From Phaseolus vulgaris (taxonomy: Eukaryota; Streptophyta; Magnoliopsida; Fabales; Fabaceae), in the NCBI RefSeq assembly GCF_000499845.2, contig NC_023750.2:26044643-26108642 (forward strand): a stretch of DNA of 64,000 nucleotides, read 5' to 3'. The number at the start of each line of letters is the position of its first letter. Positions within the stretch are counted from its first letter, which is position 1. The notes below the pieces were generated by a model. It was not told the origin of the DNA. It saw only the letters and a program-made list of their open reading frames with translations, and did not search any database. The position numbers and the translations under genes were made by a program. Below, one piece after another: positions 1 to 10,829 of this stretch.

Positions 1-153
1 TCACCTGGGCGACGCCTTCACCTAGGCGACGCCTTGCCTTGGCGATGCTGGCACTTGGCGTCTCTCCACCTAGGCGACGCCTTGCGTTGACTTTGACTCT
101 TCAGCCGTTGACTTTGACCTGATTTAGTCAATGCCCGGATACGGGACGGTACA
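1..153 (-). repeat. End of a B-type LTR, cut by the window edge
   Basis: The segment ends in ACGGGACGGTACA, matching the end of the complete B LTR at 48598-49787, and has the same GGCGACGCC-rich short repeats. The match to that LTR is only roughly 85 percent by eye, so they are probably not a same-age pair. In minus orientation this is the start (U3 side) of a 3' LTR. The next bases (154-165) give a purine tract on the minus strand, GGGTGGAGGT, placed like a polypurine tract. Confidence 0.7.
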
Positions 154-1256
154 ACCTCCACCCATCGCCGCAGTCCCACTGGCTGTGGCCTCGTCACCTG
201 CTCCAGCCCCTTGACAAAGGGAAGAGGGTGTTGGAGATTCTCTCCGATGATGAAGACTCCGACGGTGGGCTAGTCTTCAAGAGGAGAAAGGCTGCTAGGG
301 TTCCCATCCTACCAACGGCGTCCCCAAAGGGAGGGGAGTCCTTCAGGGACAATCCCCCTAGCGCCACCTCTCCCCAACCCACAATAGTCCAAGAAGAAAA
401 AGGCGACGGGGCCGAGTCTGCTCCATCTCCACCACCAGTAGAGGCTTCTGCTGTTCCTGTCTCCGTTTCTGCTGCCCCCGATCTAATTTCCATTCCTCCT
501 CCAATCATGCATATGATGAGGGGCTTCAACGGAGGATTGATGCTAGAAGGCTCCGACAGAAGAGAAGGAATGCTCTTCTATTCGGGAGCCTTCTTGGCCG
601 TGGCCCTCGATTGGCGCGCCCAAGCTAGAAATGCTACTTCACACACACAAGCCCTCCAGGCCCTGAAAGAAGAAGTGGCCGCTCTGAAGGAGGAGAAGGA
701 AGCTTTGGGACGCCAAAATGTGGTCTATGAAGCCTCTCTGAAGTTGGCCCAAGAGGCCAAAGAGGAGGCTGAAAGGCAGCTGGATGAGGCGATGGAATTT
801 CAGGCTGACTTCTACGTCCGGGAAGTATCTCTCCATGTTCAAATAACGGACCTCCAAGACATGGCTGAGGCCTCCGAAGAGCTTCAGAAGGACTTGGAGG
901 ATCAGTGCTATGGGCAGGCCGAAAGACTGGAGTGGATGGAGGAGGAGATGGCTACCCAGGCCAAGGCATTGGACCTTCTCCAGGTTGACCATGACAAGCT
1001 GCAAATCGAGGTCAACCGGCTCCGAGTGGAGAAGGAGGCTTTGGAGAAGCAGGTGGCTTCCGGCGACTCTACCATCGAGGAGTTGGAGAAGGCCAAGAAG
1101 GCACTCATCGATGACATGGCCGGCACCTTCGAGGAGGGATTCAAGGAGGCTTTGGCCCAGGCCTCCTACAAGAAACCGGGGATCAACGTTTCTAATTGTG
1201 ATTCCACCCACCATGTCGTTGACGGACGCGTCGTGCCCCTCGAGTTGGATGATTGA
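154..1256 (+). pseudogene. Exon-2-like fragment of the Tat opposite-strand gene (coiled coil)
   Basis: An open frame runs from the LTR border to a TGA at 1254-1256 without a good ATG near its beginning. It encodes a basic segment (VFKRRKAARV), a proline/serine-rich stretch, then a long Glu/Lys/Leu coiled coil from about base 650. The final residues (VVDGRVVPLE) match the end of the family A opposite-strand proteins (VVDGKVVPAE), so this is the second-exon half of that gene. No first-exon domain lies upstream, because the frame is joined directly to the LTR end. The only first exon nearby lies downstream (2721), in the wrong order, so this piece was truncated or rearranged. Function unknown. 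Confidence 0.6.
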
Positions 1257-2280
1257 AACGCCAACTTTCAACCGCCACCTTTACCTTTTTGCGCTTTATA
1301 TTCGCTCTAGCCATCCTCTGATAAAATTGTAAATCTTTTGAACTATTTGCACCATTGTTGGGATAATGGGTTTTGTATAACAATTTCATATTCGTTCTTC
1401 ATTTTTGTATGCTTCAATTGCTTTTCCTGTACTTTTACTCGTTTCTTTCGCTGTGTTGGGCGATCCTGTACGCCCGACGCCTTACTTCTAACGTGTACCT
1501 CACAACCTGTTCCGCATTCGTATCTATGAGGCCTCTTCCTCGTGAAGGCGCTGGCCGCTCCGCCATTGCTGCAATGCAAAAGTCGAGACCTGCTCTAGGT
1601 CTTAAACACTTGGGACAAGATCGTATTTCAGTGCCCACGCCCATGAAGAGGCCTGTCTAACAGCGCCATATCGTCCACGGAGTGTCTTAAACACTAAGGC
1701 GATTTGTCCCTTGATTCTTGGTGCTTGGCGCCCACGCCTAAGGAGAGGCCTGCTACAACAGCGCCATATCGTCCTCAGGGTGTCTAGAAACGCCAAACAC
1801 CGGGAAGGCTCGAAGCCCCCCCAGGGGGTCGTTCCCTCCATGGTCTTTCCTTCCCATGGGTATCGGGGAGCAACACTGCTAGTGCTTTGCTCGGCTTTTG
1901 GCAATCTCGTCTCCCTCCACAGTCTTTCCTACATGTGGGTATCGGGGAGGCGACGCCGCTGGTGACCAGTTTTAACTTCTTCGATTTCGTCTCCCTCCAC
2001 AGTCTTTCCTACCTATGGGTATCGGGGGCGACGCCACTGATAACTTATACTAGCGATGCCCTCAGCGTCTCATGCTGGCGACGCCTTTGGCGTCTTCTAC
2101 TGGCGACGCCTTCAGCGTCTCATGCTGGCGACGCCCTCAGCGTCTCATACTGGCGACGCCTTCAGTGTCTTATACTGGCGACGCCTTCAGTGTCTTGGCG
2201 ATGCCTGGTGCGGTCAACACGTTGACTTTACCTTGGCATTGACTTTGACTTCGACTCTGGTCGACGCCTGGGGGTAGCGG
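1257..2280. repeat. Spacer with degenerate GGCGACGCC-type tandem repeats
   Basis: After the coiled-coil frame comes an AT-rich stretch (about 1257-1430) resembling a 3' UTR. It is followed by GC-rich short repeats: a block containing GCGCCATATCGTCC occurs twice (near 1660 and 1760), CTTTCCTAC with TGGGTATCGGGG recurs near 1850, 1930 and 2010, and CTGGCGACGCCTTCAGCGTCT units run from 2040 to 2200. The same words occur near the end of the B LTR (49490-49720). The part up to about 2276 may therefore be a decayed LTR end, although no clean GGTACA terminus is present. I see no gene. Confidence 0.5.
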
Positions 2281-2720
2281 AGAGCTTAAGGTCTCGCCCG
2301 CGCCATCCACGTGGTACTCCCCGTATGGCTGATGGGACGTTCCCTCACTTGACTTGATCCTGACATTTTCTGAGCTTCTGACAAGATGCCCATTCTCGAC
2401 GGCGCATCGTACCCTCGGGCATTCTGTTGACGCGAAGTTTTCTGAATGTTAACCAGTGGCGCCAGGATCATCCTCCCATCCTCTGACACGTGGCTTGATC
2501 GCACGGTGCCCCCATTTGCGTCGCTTGGCACTCCAACTACAATATTTAGATCTTCAAAATCTTGTACCCGCGTCCATCGTCTCTGTGTTTTCGCATCCTC
2601 CTTGCACCACTACACAAAGAGTTCCTTCTGCATCCTTTCTAGTTGGCGTTTTTCCTCCCGCACTCCTAACGCGCTATTCTCCTTTGAACTCCCAGCTCTT
2701 TGCTCATACTTTGTGGCGAC
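2281..2720 (+). promoter_or_regulatory. Upstream region of the B1 opposite-strand gene, with G-box
   Basis: This precedes the first-exon ATG at 2721. It contains the G-box CACGTG at 2487-2492 in the context TGACACGTGGCTT, the same context found upstream of the family A genes at 19797, 24597 and 60016. No TATA box is obvious. The left part (2281-2440) shows nothing recognisable. Confidence 0.4.
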
Positions 2721-2830
2721 ATGTCTTCCCATGTTCCTCCCCCTAGGGTTAACCCCAAGGACCTGTATGCATGGGCCTCGCACGAGCTCCTTGACGAGTG
2801 CTCATGCTTGCTTTCTACCAGGGCCATAAG
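2721..2830 (+). pseudogene. B1 opposite-strand gene, exon 1, first part
   Basis: ATG at 2721 begins a frame (MSSHVPPPRVNPKDLYAWAS...) that aligns with the family A exon-1 proteins around their LPDFKTLYSWAN segment. The long N-terminal Ser/Pro tail of family A is missing, so this is a shorter version. Element C1 interrupts it at 2830; skipping C1 and one TSD copy, the frame continues at 10482. Function unknown; it is the Tat-lineage additional open reading frame. Confidence 0.6.
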
Positions 2831-3808
2831 TGATGTGAATGTAACTACAAGAACACATGATTCTTGACATTCTTAGGAACAACTTGAGCTGGATTTGAAA
2901 GGCACTTTACTTTAGAATTGGATCAATGTTCTAAATTCAAGAACTCACCAAAACTAAGCACCAACCAAGACTCATATTGAAGTCCATGTATTGTCAAATT
3001 GAATCAAAACAAAAGGAAAGAAGAACAAGAATTAAAACTGGACAGAATTAAGAAACTAGCTACTGAACCGAAAAAGAAACAAAGAACAAAGCTGGAAAAC
3101 AGAATCTAAACGGTAGAAAATGAAGGAAACACATTAGGAAATGAAACTACCGAAAGGAAAATTGAAGAAAGGAAAGAAGACACTTATATGAAGATGCTTG
3201 CTGGATTTTGAGGATTGGAAGAAGCCATTCACGCCACTTGGAACCTTGAACCAAGATAAGTGATGGAATGCCACCACTTGAAGCTCACCATAGCTCACAA
3301 GATAAGGCAAAGAAGAGGAAGACTCAAAACTCACAAATTCTCTCCCAAATTAAGTATAGTCTCTCTACTATAAAATTCCAATCTCAATTGTACAAGCTAA
3401 GCACCTTTATTTATAGCCTAGAGGTGCTAAAAATGTAAGCCAAATGGCACACAAATGACATGAAATTCGGCGCCAATCTAGTCAATGGAGGAAGTGTGAC
3501 TTTCCTTCCTAGATTGGCACCCCCTAGGCTCCTATCTACACTCCCCCCTAGACTCCCTTACTATTTACACCTTTTTATTACATCCACACCCCTATTCTAC
3601 AAAAGAAATAAGATGAACCATTTTATTATACTCTTGTCCCAAAGCTCCTCCCATGCTCCTAGTAATTCGTTGGGCTTGGGCCCCTTGTTGGGCTTGGACC
3701 CCTTGATGGGCTTGGGCCCCTTGTTGGGCTTGGACCCCTTGATGGGCTTGGGCCCCTTGTTGGGCTTGGGCTTCATGGCCTTGAGCATCCTCTACTTGGT
3801 TTCCATCA
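2831..3808 (-). repeat. C1 3' LTR (978 bp)
   Basis: In minus orientation it reads TGATGG...CACATCA. The end of the pol frame lies inside it (stop at 3592-3594, about 217 bases into the LTR). It carries the TATA motif TATTTATA (minus TATAAATA) at 3408-3415 between the inverted repeats GCACCT and AGGTGC. It is 73 bp longer than its partner, mainly because of two extra 36-bp units. Confidence 0.9.
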
Positions 3809-6800
3809 TACTCCCCGGGTTGGAGAGAATTCGTCCACGAATTTGGGAAACCTGCAGCAAAAGGAGTGAGATCAGTAATATTGAAAGAATTACTACCAAG
3901 ATAAGTAGAGGGCATATCTAACTCATAGGCATTATCATTAATCCTCTTGATGACTTGGAAAGGGCCATCACCACGAGGCATAAGTTTGGACTTCCTTAGA
4001 GAAGGAAATCTATCCTTTCTCAAATGAAGCCAAACCCAATCACCGGGCTCAAAGAGTAATGCCTTTCTCCTTTGGTTGGCAGTGTCAGCATACTTACCAA
4101 CTTTCTTCTCAATTTGTAACTTGATGCGGTTATGCAAATCTTTAACAAAAGATGCCTTTTCAAAACCGTCTTTGCATAGAACCTCATCAAGTACAGGAAT
4201 GGGAAGAAGATCTAGAGGTGTGAGGGGATTAAACCCATAAACAACCTCAAAAGGAGAATGGTTAGTGGTGGAATTCACTACTCTATTATAGGCAAATTCA
4301 ACATGAGGTAGTAAATCCTCCCAAGCCCTTGGATTCCCGGAAATAAAGCATCTTAATAATTGACCCAAAGTTCTATTAACCACTTCGGTTTGACCATCAG
4401 TTTAGGGGTGGTAGGTAGTAGAAAACAGAAGTTTGGTGCCAAGTTTCCCCCATACGGTCCTCCAAAAGTGACTTAAGAACTTAGAATCCCTATCAAATAC
4501 TATACTTCTAGGAAGTCCATGCAAACGAACAACTTCCTTGAAGAAGAGATTTGCAATATGGCATGCATCATCCACTTTGTGGCATGGAAGAAAATGAGCC
4601 ATTTTAGAAAAACGGTCCACTACCATAAAGATGGAATCCTTACCCTTCGATGTCTTGGGAAGTCCTAAGATAAAATCCATAGAAATATCAACCCAAGGCA
4701 TTGTAGGGATAGGAAGAGGGGTATATAAACCATGGGGTTGGACCTTAGATTTAGCCTTCCTACATGCTATACATCTATCACAGAAGGTATGTACGGACTT
4801 GCGCATGTGAGGCCAAAAGAAATGTTCATGCAATGTTTTTAAGGTCTTAGCTACCCCAAAATGTCCCAGAAGCCCACCCTCATGAGCCTCTCTAACCAGA
4901 GATTGTCTAATGGATCCTTGGGGAACACAAAGTCTTTTTCCTTTGAAAAGAAAACCATTATGTAAGAAAAAGTGTTAGTGACCTCCCTTGGAACACTCTT
5001 GATAGATTAGAGAGAAATCTAAGTCATCATGATTATGTTCCTTTATGTGATCAAAACCTAAATATTGAACATTTAAAACATTTAACAAGGTATATCTTCG
5101 TGAAAGAGCATCGGCCACTACATTAATTTTACCTTGTTTATGTTTGATCACATAAGGAAATTGCTCAATAAACTCCACCCACTTAGCATGTCTCTTATTA
5201 AGCTTGCTTTGGCTTTTCAAATATTTAAGGGACTCATGATCACTATGAATCACAAATTCCTTTGGAAAAAGATAATGTTGCCAATTTTGCAAACTCTAAC
5301 AAGAGCATAAAGTTCTTTATCATAAGTGGAGTAATTGAGATGACTCCCTTTGAGTTTCTCACTAAAATAAGCGATGGGGTGTCCTTCTTGAAGGAGGACG
5401 GCCCCAATGCCTATATTAGAGGCATCACACTCTATTTCAAATGTCTTAGCAAAGTTAGGAAGGGCTAGAATGGGGGCTTTAGTTAATTTATCCTTCAAAG
5501 TTTGAAAAGCGTTTTCTTGCTCTTGTCCCCACTTAAAAACCACATCCTTCTTTACTATGGCATTTAAAGGTGCGGCAATTGTACTAAAGTCTTTCACAAA
5601 CCGCCTATAAAAACTAGCAAGTCCATGAAAGCTTCGTACTTCATTGACATTGGTGGGTGTAGGCCAATGTTGAATTGCTGCAACTTTTGTTTGATCTACA
5701 TGCACCCCTTTATGACTAACCACAAACCCTAGGAAGTCTATATGATCTAATGCAAAGAAACATTTAGCATGGTTAGCATACAACTTCTCCTTCCTAAGGG
5801 TTTCTAGAACTTGTCTAACATGTGACTCATAATCTTCTAAGGACAAGCTATATATAAGAATATCATCAAAGTAAACCACAACAAACTTGCCAATGAATGC
5901 TCTTAAAACATGATGCATGAGTCGCATGAAGATACTAGGAGCATTAGTCAAGCCAAAAGGCATGACCAACCACTCATATAAACCAAATTTGGTCTTAAAA
6001 GCGGTTTTCCATTCATCACCATGTTTAATTCGAATTTGATTGTAACCACTCTTAAGATCAATTTTGGAAAATATTTTAGACCCATGTAATTCATCCAACA
6101 AGTCATCTAACCTAGGAATGGGATGCCTATATTTGATGGTGATGTTATTTATAGCGCGACAATCCGTACACATCCTCCATGTCCCATCCTTTTTAGGGAC
6201 AAGTATGACAAGCATAGCACATGGGCTCATGCTATCTTGTACCCACCCCTTAGCTAATAAATCCTCAACTTGTCTTTGAATTTCTTTGGTCTCTTGGGGA
6301 TTGGTCCTATATGCAGGGCGATTTGGTAAAGAAACCCCGGGCATGAAGTCTATTTGGTGTTCAATCCCTCTTAGAGGTGGTAAGCCTTTAGGAGGATCTT
6401 GAAACACATCTTCATATTCCTTTACCAAATGGTCCAAACATGTGGGACTATCCTTAGCCGACTCATATTCAATAGGTCTAGGAATAGCTAAAAAAATAGG
6501 CTTGTGAGTAACTATTACCTTTTGAACTTGTTGGGAAGATATGAGAAGGCTTCTCTTGGAATTTTTAATTTCTTTTTCTTTCTCTCTCTTTTCTCGCATT
6601 TTGACTTGGTCCTCATGTACCTCCTTTGGAGAGAGAGACTTGAGAATGACTTTTTGTCCATGGAAGTTAAAAGAAATTTTGTTGGTAAAGCCATCATGAA
6701 AATTTTTTCTATCAAATTGCCATGGCCTACCTAAAAGGATATGAGTAGCTTCCATTGGAACAACATCACACAAGACCTCATCTTTATATTTGCCAATGGA

Positions 6801-8216
6801 AAATGTAATGAGGACTTGTTTGTTCACCACTATCTCACCCACCTCACTCAACCATTGTAACTTGTAGGGCTTGGCATGAGAGATGGTAGGCAATCCAAGT
6901 TTGTCTACCACTCTTGTGCTTGCCACATTTGCACAACTCCCCCCATCCACAATCAAAGAGCAAACTCTATCATTAATAAGACACCTTGAATGAAAAATAT
7001 TTTCTCTATGAGTTTCATCAAAAGATTTTAACACTTGTCCAAGCATGCGTCTCATTACTAAAAGGTCACCCTCATGTGGGCTTTCACTTTCACTCTCACT
7101 TGGGGATCTAGAAGGTGAGGAATGTCTAGAAGATTCGGACCCATGCTCACTACTATCTACCCCATCATGCATATACATAGTTCGTTTAGTAGGGCAATTA
7201 GAAGCAATATGTCCATAACTTAAACATTTAAAACACTTCTTACTAGACGATTTTTGTGGTGATTTAGGCCTAGCATTGGAAGTGGAAGGTTTAGACTCTC
7301 TAGGTTTGAAAGTAGAGTCCTTAGAAGGGATGTTTGAAAAAGAGATTTTATTTTTCCAAGAAGAGTGGTAGTAGTTATCTTTAGAAGAATTTTTGAAAGC
7401 ATTTTTCCTTGCAAGTTGATTTTCAATTTTGCTAGCAAGGTGCACCACATTTTCCAAAGAAGAATATTCTTGTAACTCTACTACATCTTGAATATCCCTT
7501 CGAAGTCCACTCACAAACCTAGCTATCTTAGCCTCCTCACTCTCATCCATATTAACTCGAATTAAAAGCGTGTCTAGTTGTTTAAAGTAATCATCCACAC
7601 TTAGCGCGCCTTGATGAAACCGTTGGAGTTTCAACATAAGGTCTTTCCTAAAGTGTGGGGGTACGAATCTAGCGCGTAAACATGCTTTCAAATCGTTCCA
7701 AGAGACCACGGGTGGCCTCTTGTGTAGGTCAATGTCCATGAGGTATTGATGCCACCATTGCATGGCATAGTCCAAAAATTCTAAAGAAGCTAACTTAACC
7801 CTATGCTCATCCCTAACCCCATTTACATCAAAAATTTGGTCCACCTTAGCCTCCCATCCTAAGTATACGTTGGGATCACTATCACCACTAAAACTAGGAA
7901 GTTTTACATTTGGAGAACAAGGGCCAGCCACATGTTGGCGCCTCTCTTCATGGTGATGATGTCTTGGCCTTGGATTATCTTCATAATAACCATGGGAGTG
8001 CCTTGAAGAATGCCGACTAGGAGGAGGAGTTCTTTGCTCACGGTTTTGATGCATTTCTTCTCGGTTTAACTCCAAACTTTGGAGCCGTGCTTCCATCTTC
8101 CTTATCACCTCAAGATAGTGAGCATTGGACTGCTTGGCATTCTTTAAGTCTTCATAAAGGGCTGCCTTTTGTGGTGAGCACGGTTTGGAGGACTCTCCAC
8201 TAGAGAAATGAGCCAT
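3592..8216 (-). pseudogene. C1 gag-pol polyprotein, broken by one frameshift and two stops
   Basis: Start ATG at 8216 (MAHFSSGESS), chosen as the first Met of the gag family. Order: coiled-coil N-terminus; retrotransposon gag domain; CCHC zinc knuckle (CFKCLSYGHIASNC, about residue 326); protease with LIVDGGSCANVAS in the active-site position; RT with YFDDIL (about residue 779) and WRMCTDCRAINNITIKYRHP; RNase H; integrase zinc-binding region ([20 protein letters not shown]); core ([12 protein letters not shown]); and a C-terminal tail inside the 3' LTR. RT wording is closest to CRM-type chromoviruses, but I see no chromodomain. Defects: a frameshift in RNase H near 5285, and stops at 4975-4977 and 4402-4404. 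Otherwise it is well preserved. Confidence 0.85.
3672..3767 (-). repeat. 36-bp coding tandem repeat in C1 3' LTR
   Basis: Units begin at 3672 and 3708, with a half unit at 3744. On the minus strand each adds 12 residues of the pattern GAQAHQGVQAQQ to the end of the C1 polyprotein. The 5' LTR of the same element has only the final short version (10411-10440), so two units were gained or lost after or during the last transposition. Confidence 0.85.
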
Positions 8217-9551
8217 GAGCAGAAAATACACAAAACAGCAAACAAAACAGTGAAATAAACTTGTTAAACAATTAAAAACAGTGAGATATAGGTTGCTGGA
8301 AAATGCCCAAGAAAGCACTCAAACCACTCCAAGAAAATATTCTGTCCTCAACCAAGCCTTGCTTGTGAAATGGAGTAGCTTCAAGTGAAATATGTTACAG
8401 CAAACCAACTTACTTAAGAACAAGTCTCCACAGAACTTTAAGAAGAACAAAAAGACAAGCAAGAAAAGGTGTAAACAATAAAAGCTAAACCAAAAACAGA
8501 GAGTAATGTATGACAAACTAGAAAGAATATGAATGAAAGACAATAAAAAAAAATAAGGAACTCAATGAAGAAAGAAGGCACACAAAAAGAGTCCTAAAGA
8601 AAAGTGCTAGAGTAGATTAAAGAAAACAGAAAACAGCTACTGGAATTTTTTTTTTTTTTTAAAAGCAAACTGTGCTATGTTTACAGATTTAACTGTACCG
8701 ATTGAAAGCGAACTGGAATGTGAAAAATTAATCACAGAAACTTCAATGTCTTAACTCAAAAATGGCACTGGAATGAGGTAAAAACAGTTAGCCAATTGAG
8801 AGAAATAAATTTTTCAAAATTGCTGCCCAATTACCGTATTCTTTTCGGCAGTATTGTACACTTTTTTCGTATTTTATTTATCATTTTTTGTGTACTTGGA
8901 ATTTTTGAGTGATTCTTTTTTCTATCCTTTTGTAACACTTTGAAGTATGTAAATCCAAATTTTCACAAATTTCCTATGAGCCAATTAATTGCAGTAAATT
9001 GAAAACAGTAGCACGTTTGTAAGAAAACAGAGGAGCCTATTTAGGAATGAAAAACAGTATGATGAACTAGCAAAGACATAATGGAAATTGTGTAAAGGAA
9101 CTTGTATAGAATGAAGATACAAGCATGAACTCAAAGCTAAAAATGAAAATGCACAAAGGATCAAGCAATAAACTCAAAAAAAACAGAAAGTAAACCAAAG
9201 CAAGAAACAATTAAAGCAATAAAAGTACTACTAGAAGTAATGACAATTATGGAATAACATGACTAAGACAAAACTTGACATGATTACAAAATTAAAAGAC
9301 ATATAACAAGATATAACCACAAGTGAAAGGAAGCTTAAGGTCAGCTCTAGGAAGGAGAGTGCCATTCCAAAAGAGCAGCCATACTCATATGAACAATGAG
9401 TGCCATAATCCTTTTCACAAACACATGGTGTAACAAAAGAAAACAGCAAGAAAACTCAAAATAAATCCTAAAAACAGAATGGTAAACAACTTGAATTAAA
9501 GAGCTCTTGAATGTAAAGTGAAATTCAACTCAAAATTTAAGCAACAACAAG
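8217..9551 (-). other. C1 untranslated leader (about 1.3 kb)
   Basis: The AT-rich stretch between primer site and gag start has no conserved coding sequence. It includes a poly-T run at 8647-8660. The same leader occurs in C3 (39177-41438, with a LINE inside) and C2 (44037-45352). A long leader is a family trait. Confidence 0.7.
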
Positions 9552-9569
9552 CCTAGACTCTAGATACCA
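9552..9569 (-). promoter_or_regulatory. C1 primer-binding site, initiator-Met type
   Basis: Minus-strand TGGTATCTAGAGTCTAGG lies two bases inside the 5' LTR. Its first seven bases match the usual plant initiator tRNA-Met primer site (TGGTATCAGAGC), and the rest is close but carries extra bases. C3 has TGGTATCTAGAG and C2 TGGTATCATGAG at the same place. Confidence 0.75.
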
Positions 9570-9571
9570 CA

Positions 9572-10476
9572 TGATGTGAATGTAACTACAAGAACACATG
9601 ATTCTTGACATTCTTAGGAACAACTTGAGCTGGATTTGAAAGGCACTCTACTTTAGAATTGGATCAATGTTCTAAATTCAAGAACTCACCAAAACTAAGC
9701 ACCAACCAAGACTCATATTGAAGTCCATGTATTGTCAAATTGAATCAAAACAAAAGGAAAGAAGAACAAGAATTAAAACTGGACAGAATTAAGAAACTAG
9801 CTACTGAACCGAAAAAGAAACAAAGAACAAAGCTGGAAAACAGAATGTAAACGGTAGAAAATGAAGGAAACACATTAGGAAATGAAACTACCGAAAGGAA
9901 AATTGAAGAAAGGAAAGAAGACACTTATATGAAGATGCTTGCTGGATTTTGAGGATTGGAAGAAGCCATTCACGCTACTTGGAACCTTGAACCAAGATAA
10001 GTGATGGAATGCCACAACTTGAAGCTCACCATAGCTCACAAGATAAGGCAAAGAAGAGGAAGACTCAAAACTCACAAATTCTCTCCCAAATTGAGTATAG
10101 TCTCTCTACTATAAATTTCCAATCTCAATTGTACAAGCTAAGCACCTTTATTTATAGCCTAGAGGTGCTGAAAATGTAAGCCAAATGGCACACAAATGAC
10201 ATGAAATTCGGCGCCAATCTAGTCAATGGAGGAAGTGTGACTTTCCTTCCTAGATTGGCACCCCTAGGCTCCTATCTACACTCCCCCTTAGACTCCCTTA
10301 CTACTTACACCTTTTTATTACATCCACACCCCTATTCTACAAAAGAAATAAGAAGAACCATTTTATTATACTCTTGTCCCAAAGCTCTTGCCATGCTCCT
10401 AGTAATTCGTTGGGCTTGGGCCCCTTGTTGGGCTTGGGCTTCATGGCCTTGAGCATCCTCTACTTGGTTTCCATCA
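9572..10476 (-). repeat. C1 5' LTR (905 bp)
   Basis: This is the partner of 2831-3808, with the same termini and the short version of the 36-bp repeat. It drives the element from right to left. The TATA motif is at 10149-10156, within the inverted repeat GCACCT (10142-10147) and AGGTGC (10163-10168). The terminal CCATCA is followed by the TSD ATAAG. Confidence 0.9.
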
Positions 10477-10481
10477 ATAAG

Positions 10482-10829
10482 GGAACACAAAAGGAATTCG
10501 TGGACCTACGATCATCGTGCCTTCGCGAAGAGGCATGACGACGATATCTCTGTGCTCCCTTGCACCTTAGGGGAGCCGGTGTGCGGAGACGAACGAGCCA
10601 ACGACGGGGTCCCCTTCTTCTACTTCTACCAGGTGGTATTCAAAAGCATCGGCGTCTGCCTGCCCTTCTCCAGGTTTGAGAGGGAACTACTGACTGAGAT
10701 TAATGTTGCTCCCGCCCAGTTGTACCCTAATAGCTGGGCTTTCGTCAAAGCCTTTGACATACTCTTTGGCTTTCTGGGGTGTGCACCCTCGGTTGACATC
10801 TTTCTTCACTTCTTTGAGGTGAAGAAGCA
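10482..10829 (+). pseudogene. B1 opposite-strand gene, exon 1, second part, truncated
   Basis: This continues the frame begun at 2721, with a codon split across the C1 insertion. It encodes VLPCTLGEPVCGDE, then FSRFERELLTEINVAPAQLYPNSWAFVKAF, matching LTRFERELLTELN...LHPNSWAF in family A. After EVKKQ the homology stops and the sequence becomes the end of pol on the other strand. The intron and exon 2 are missing. The word CTTAGCTTCGGTAA occurs at both 10830 and 10905, so the deletion probably used or created this short repeat. Confidence 0.7.

Larger units (their letters stand above)
2831..10476 (-). mobile_element. Chromovirus-like Ty3/gypsy element C1, complete with TSD
   Basis: It is bounded by LTRs at 2831-3808 and 9572-10476 and flanked by the 5-bp duplication ATAAG (2826-2830 and 10477-10481). 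Total length is 7646 bp, in minus orientation. It has an initiator-Met-type primer site, a long leader, one gag-pol frame and a purine tract CGGGGAGTA just inside the 3' LTR. The LTRs differ at roughly 12 positions by eye (about 1.3 percent) plus a 72-bp repeat expansion. Host site: exon 1 of the B1 opposite-strand gene. Confidence 0.93.

Noticed and set aside
639..1271. Long minus-strand frame, Leu-rich
   Set aside because: It is the complement of the coiled-coil coding sequence (154-1256); its Leu-rich character results from antisense of Glu/Lys codons.
9231..9449. Small minus-strand frame in the C1 leader
   Set aside because: Not conserved in the C2 or C3 leaders and without recognisable features.
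10411..10476. C pol tail next to B1 sequence, first read as a deletion breakpoint at CCATCA shared by three elements
   Set aside because: CCATCA is simply the LTR terminus; the pol tail is encoded inside the LTR, and TSDs confirm the borders.
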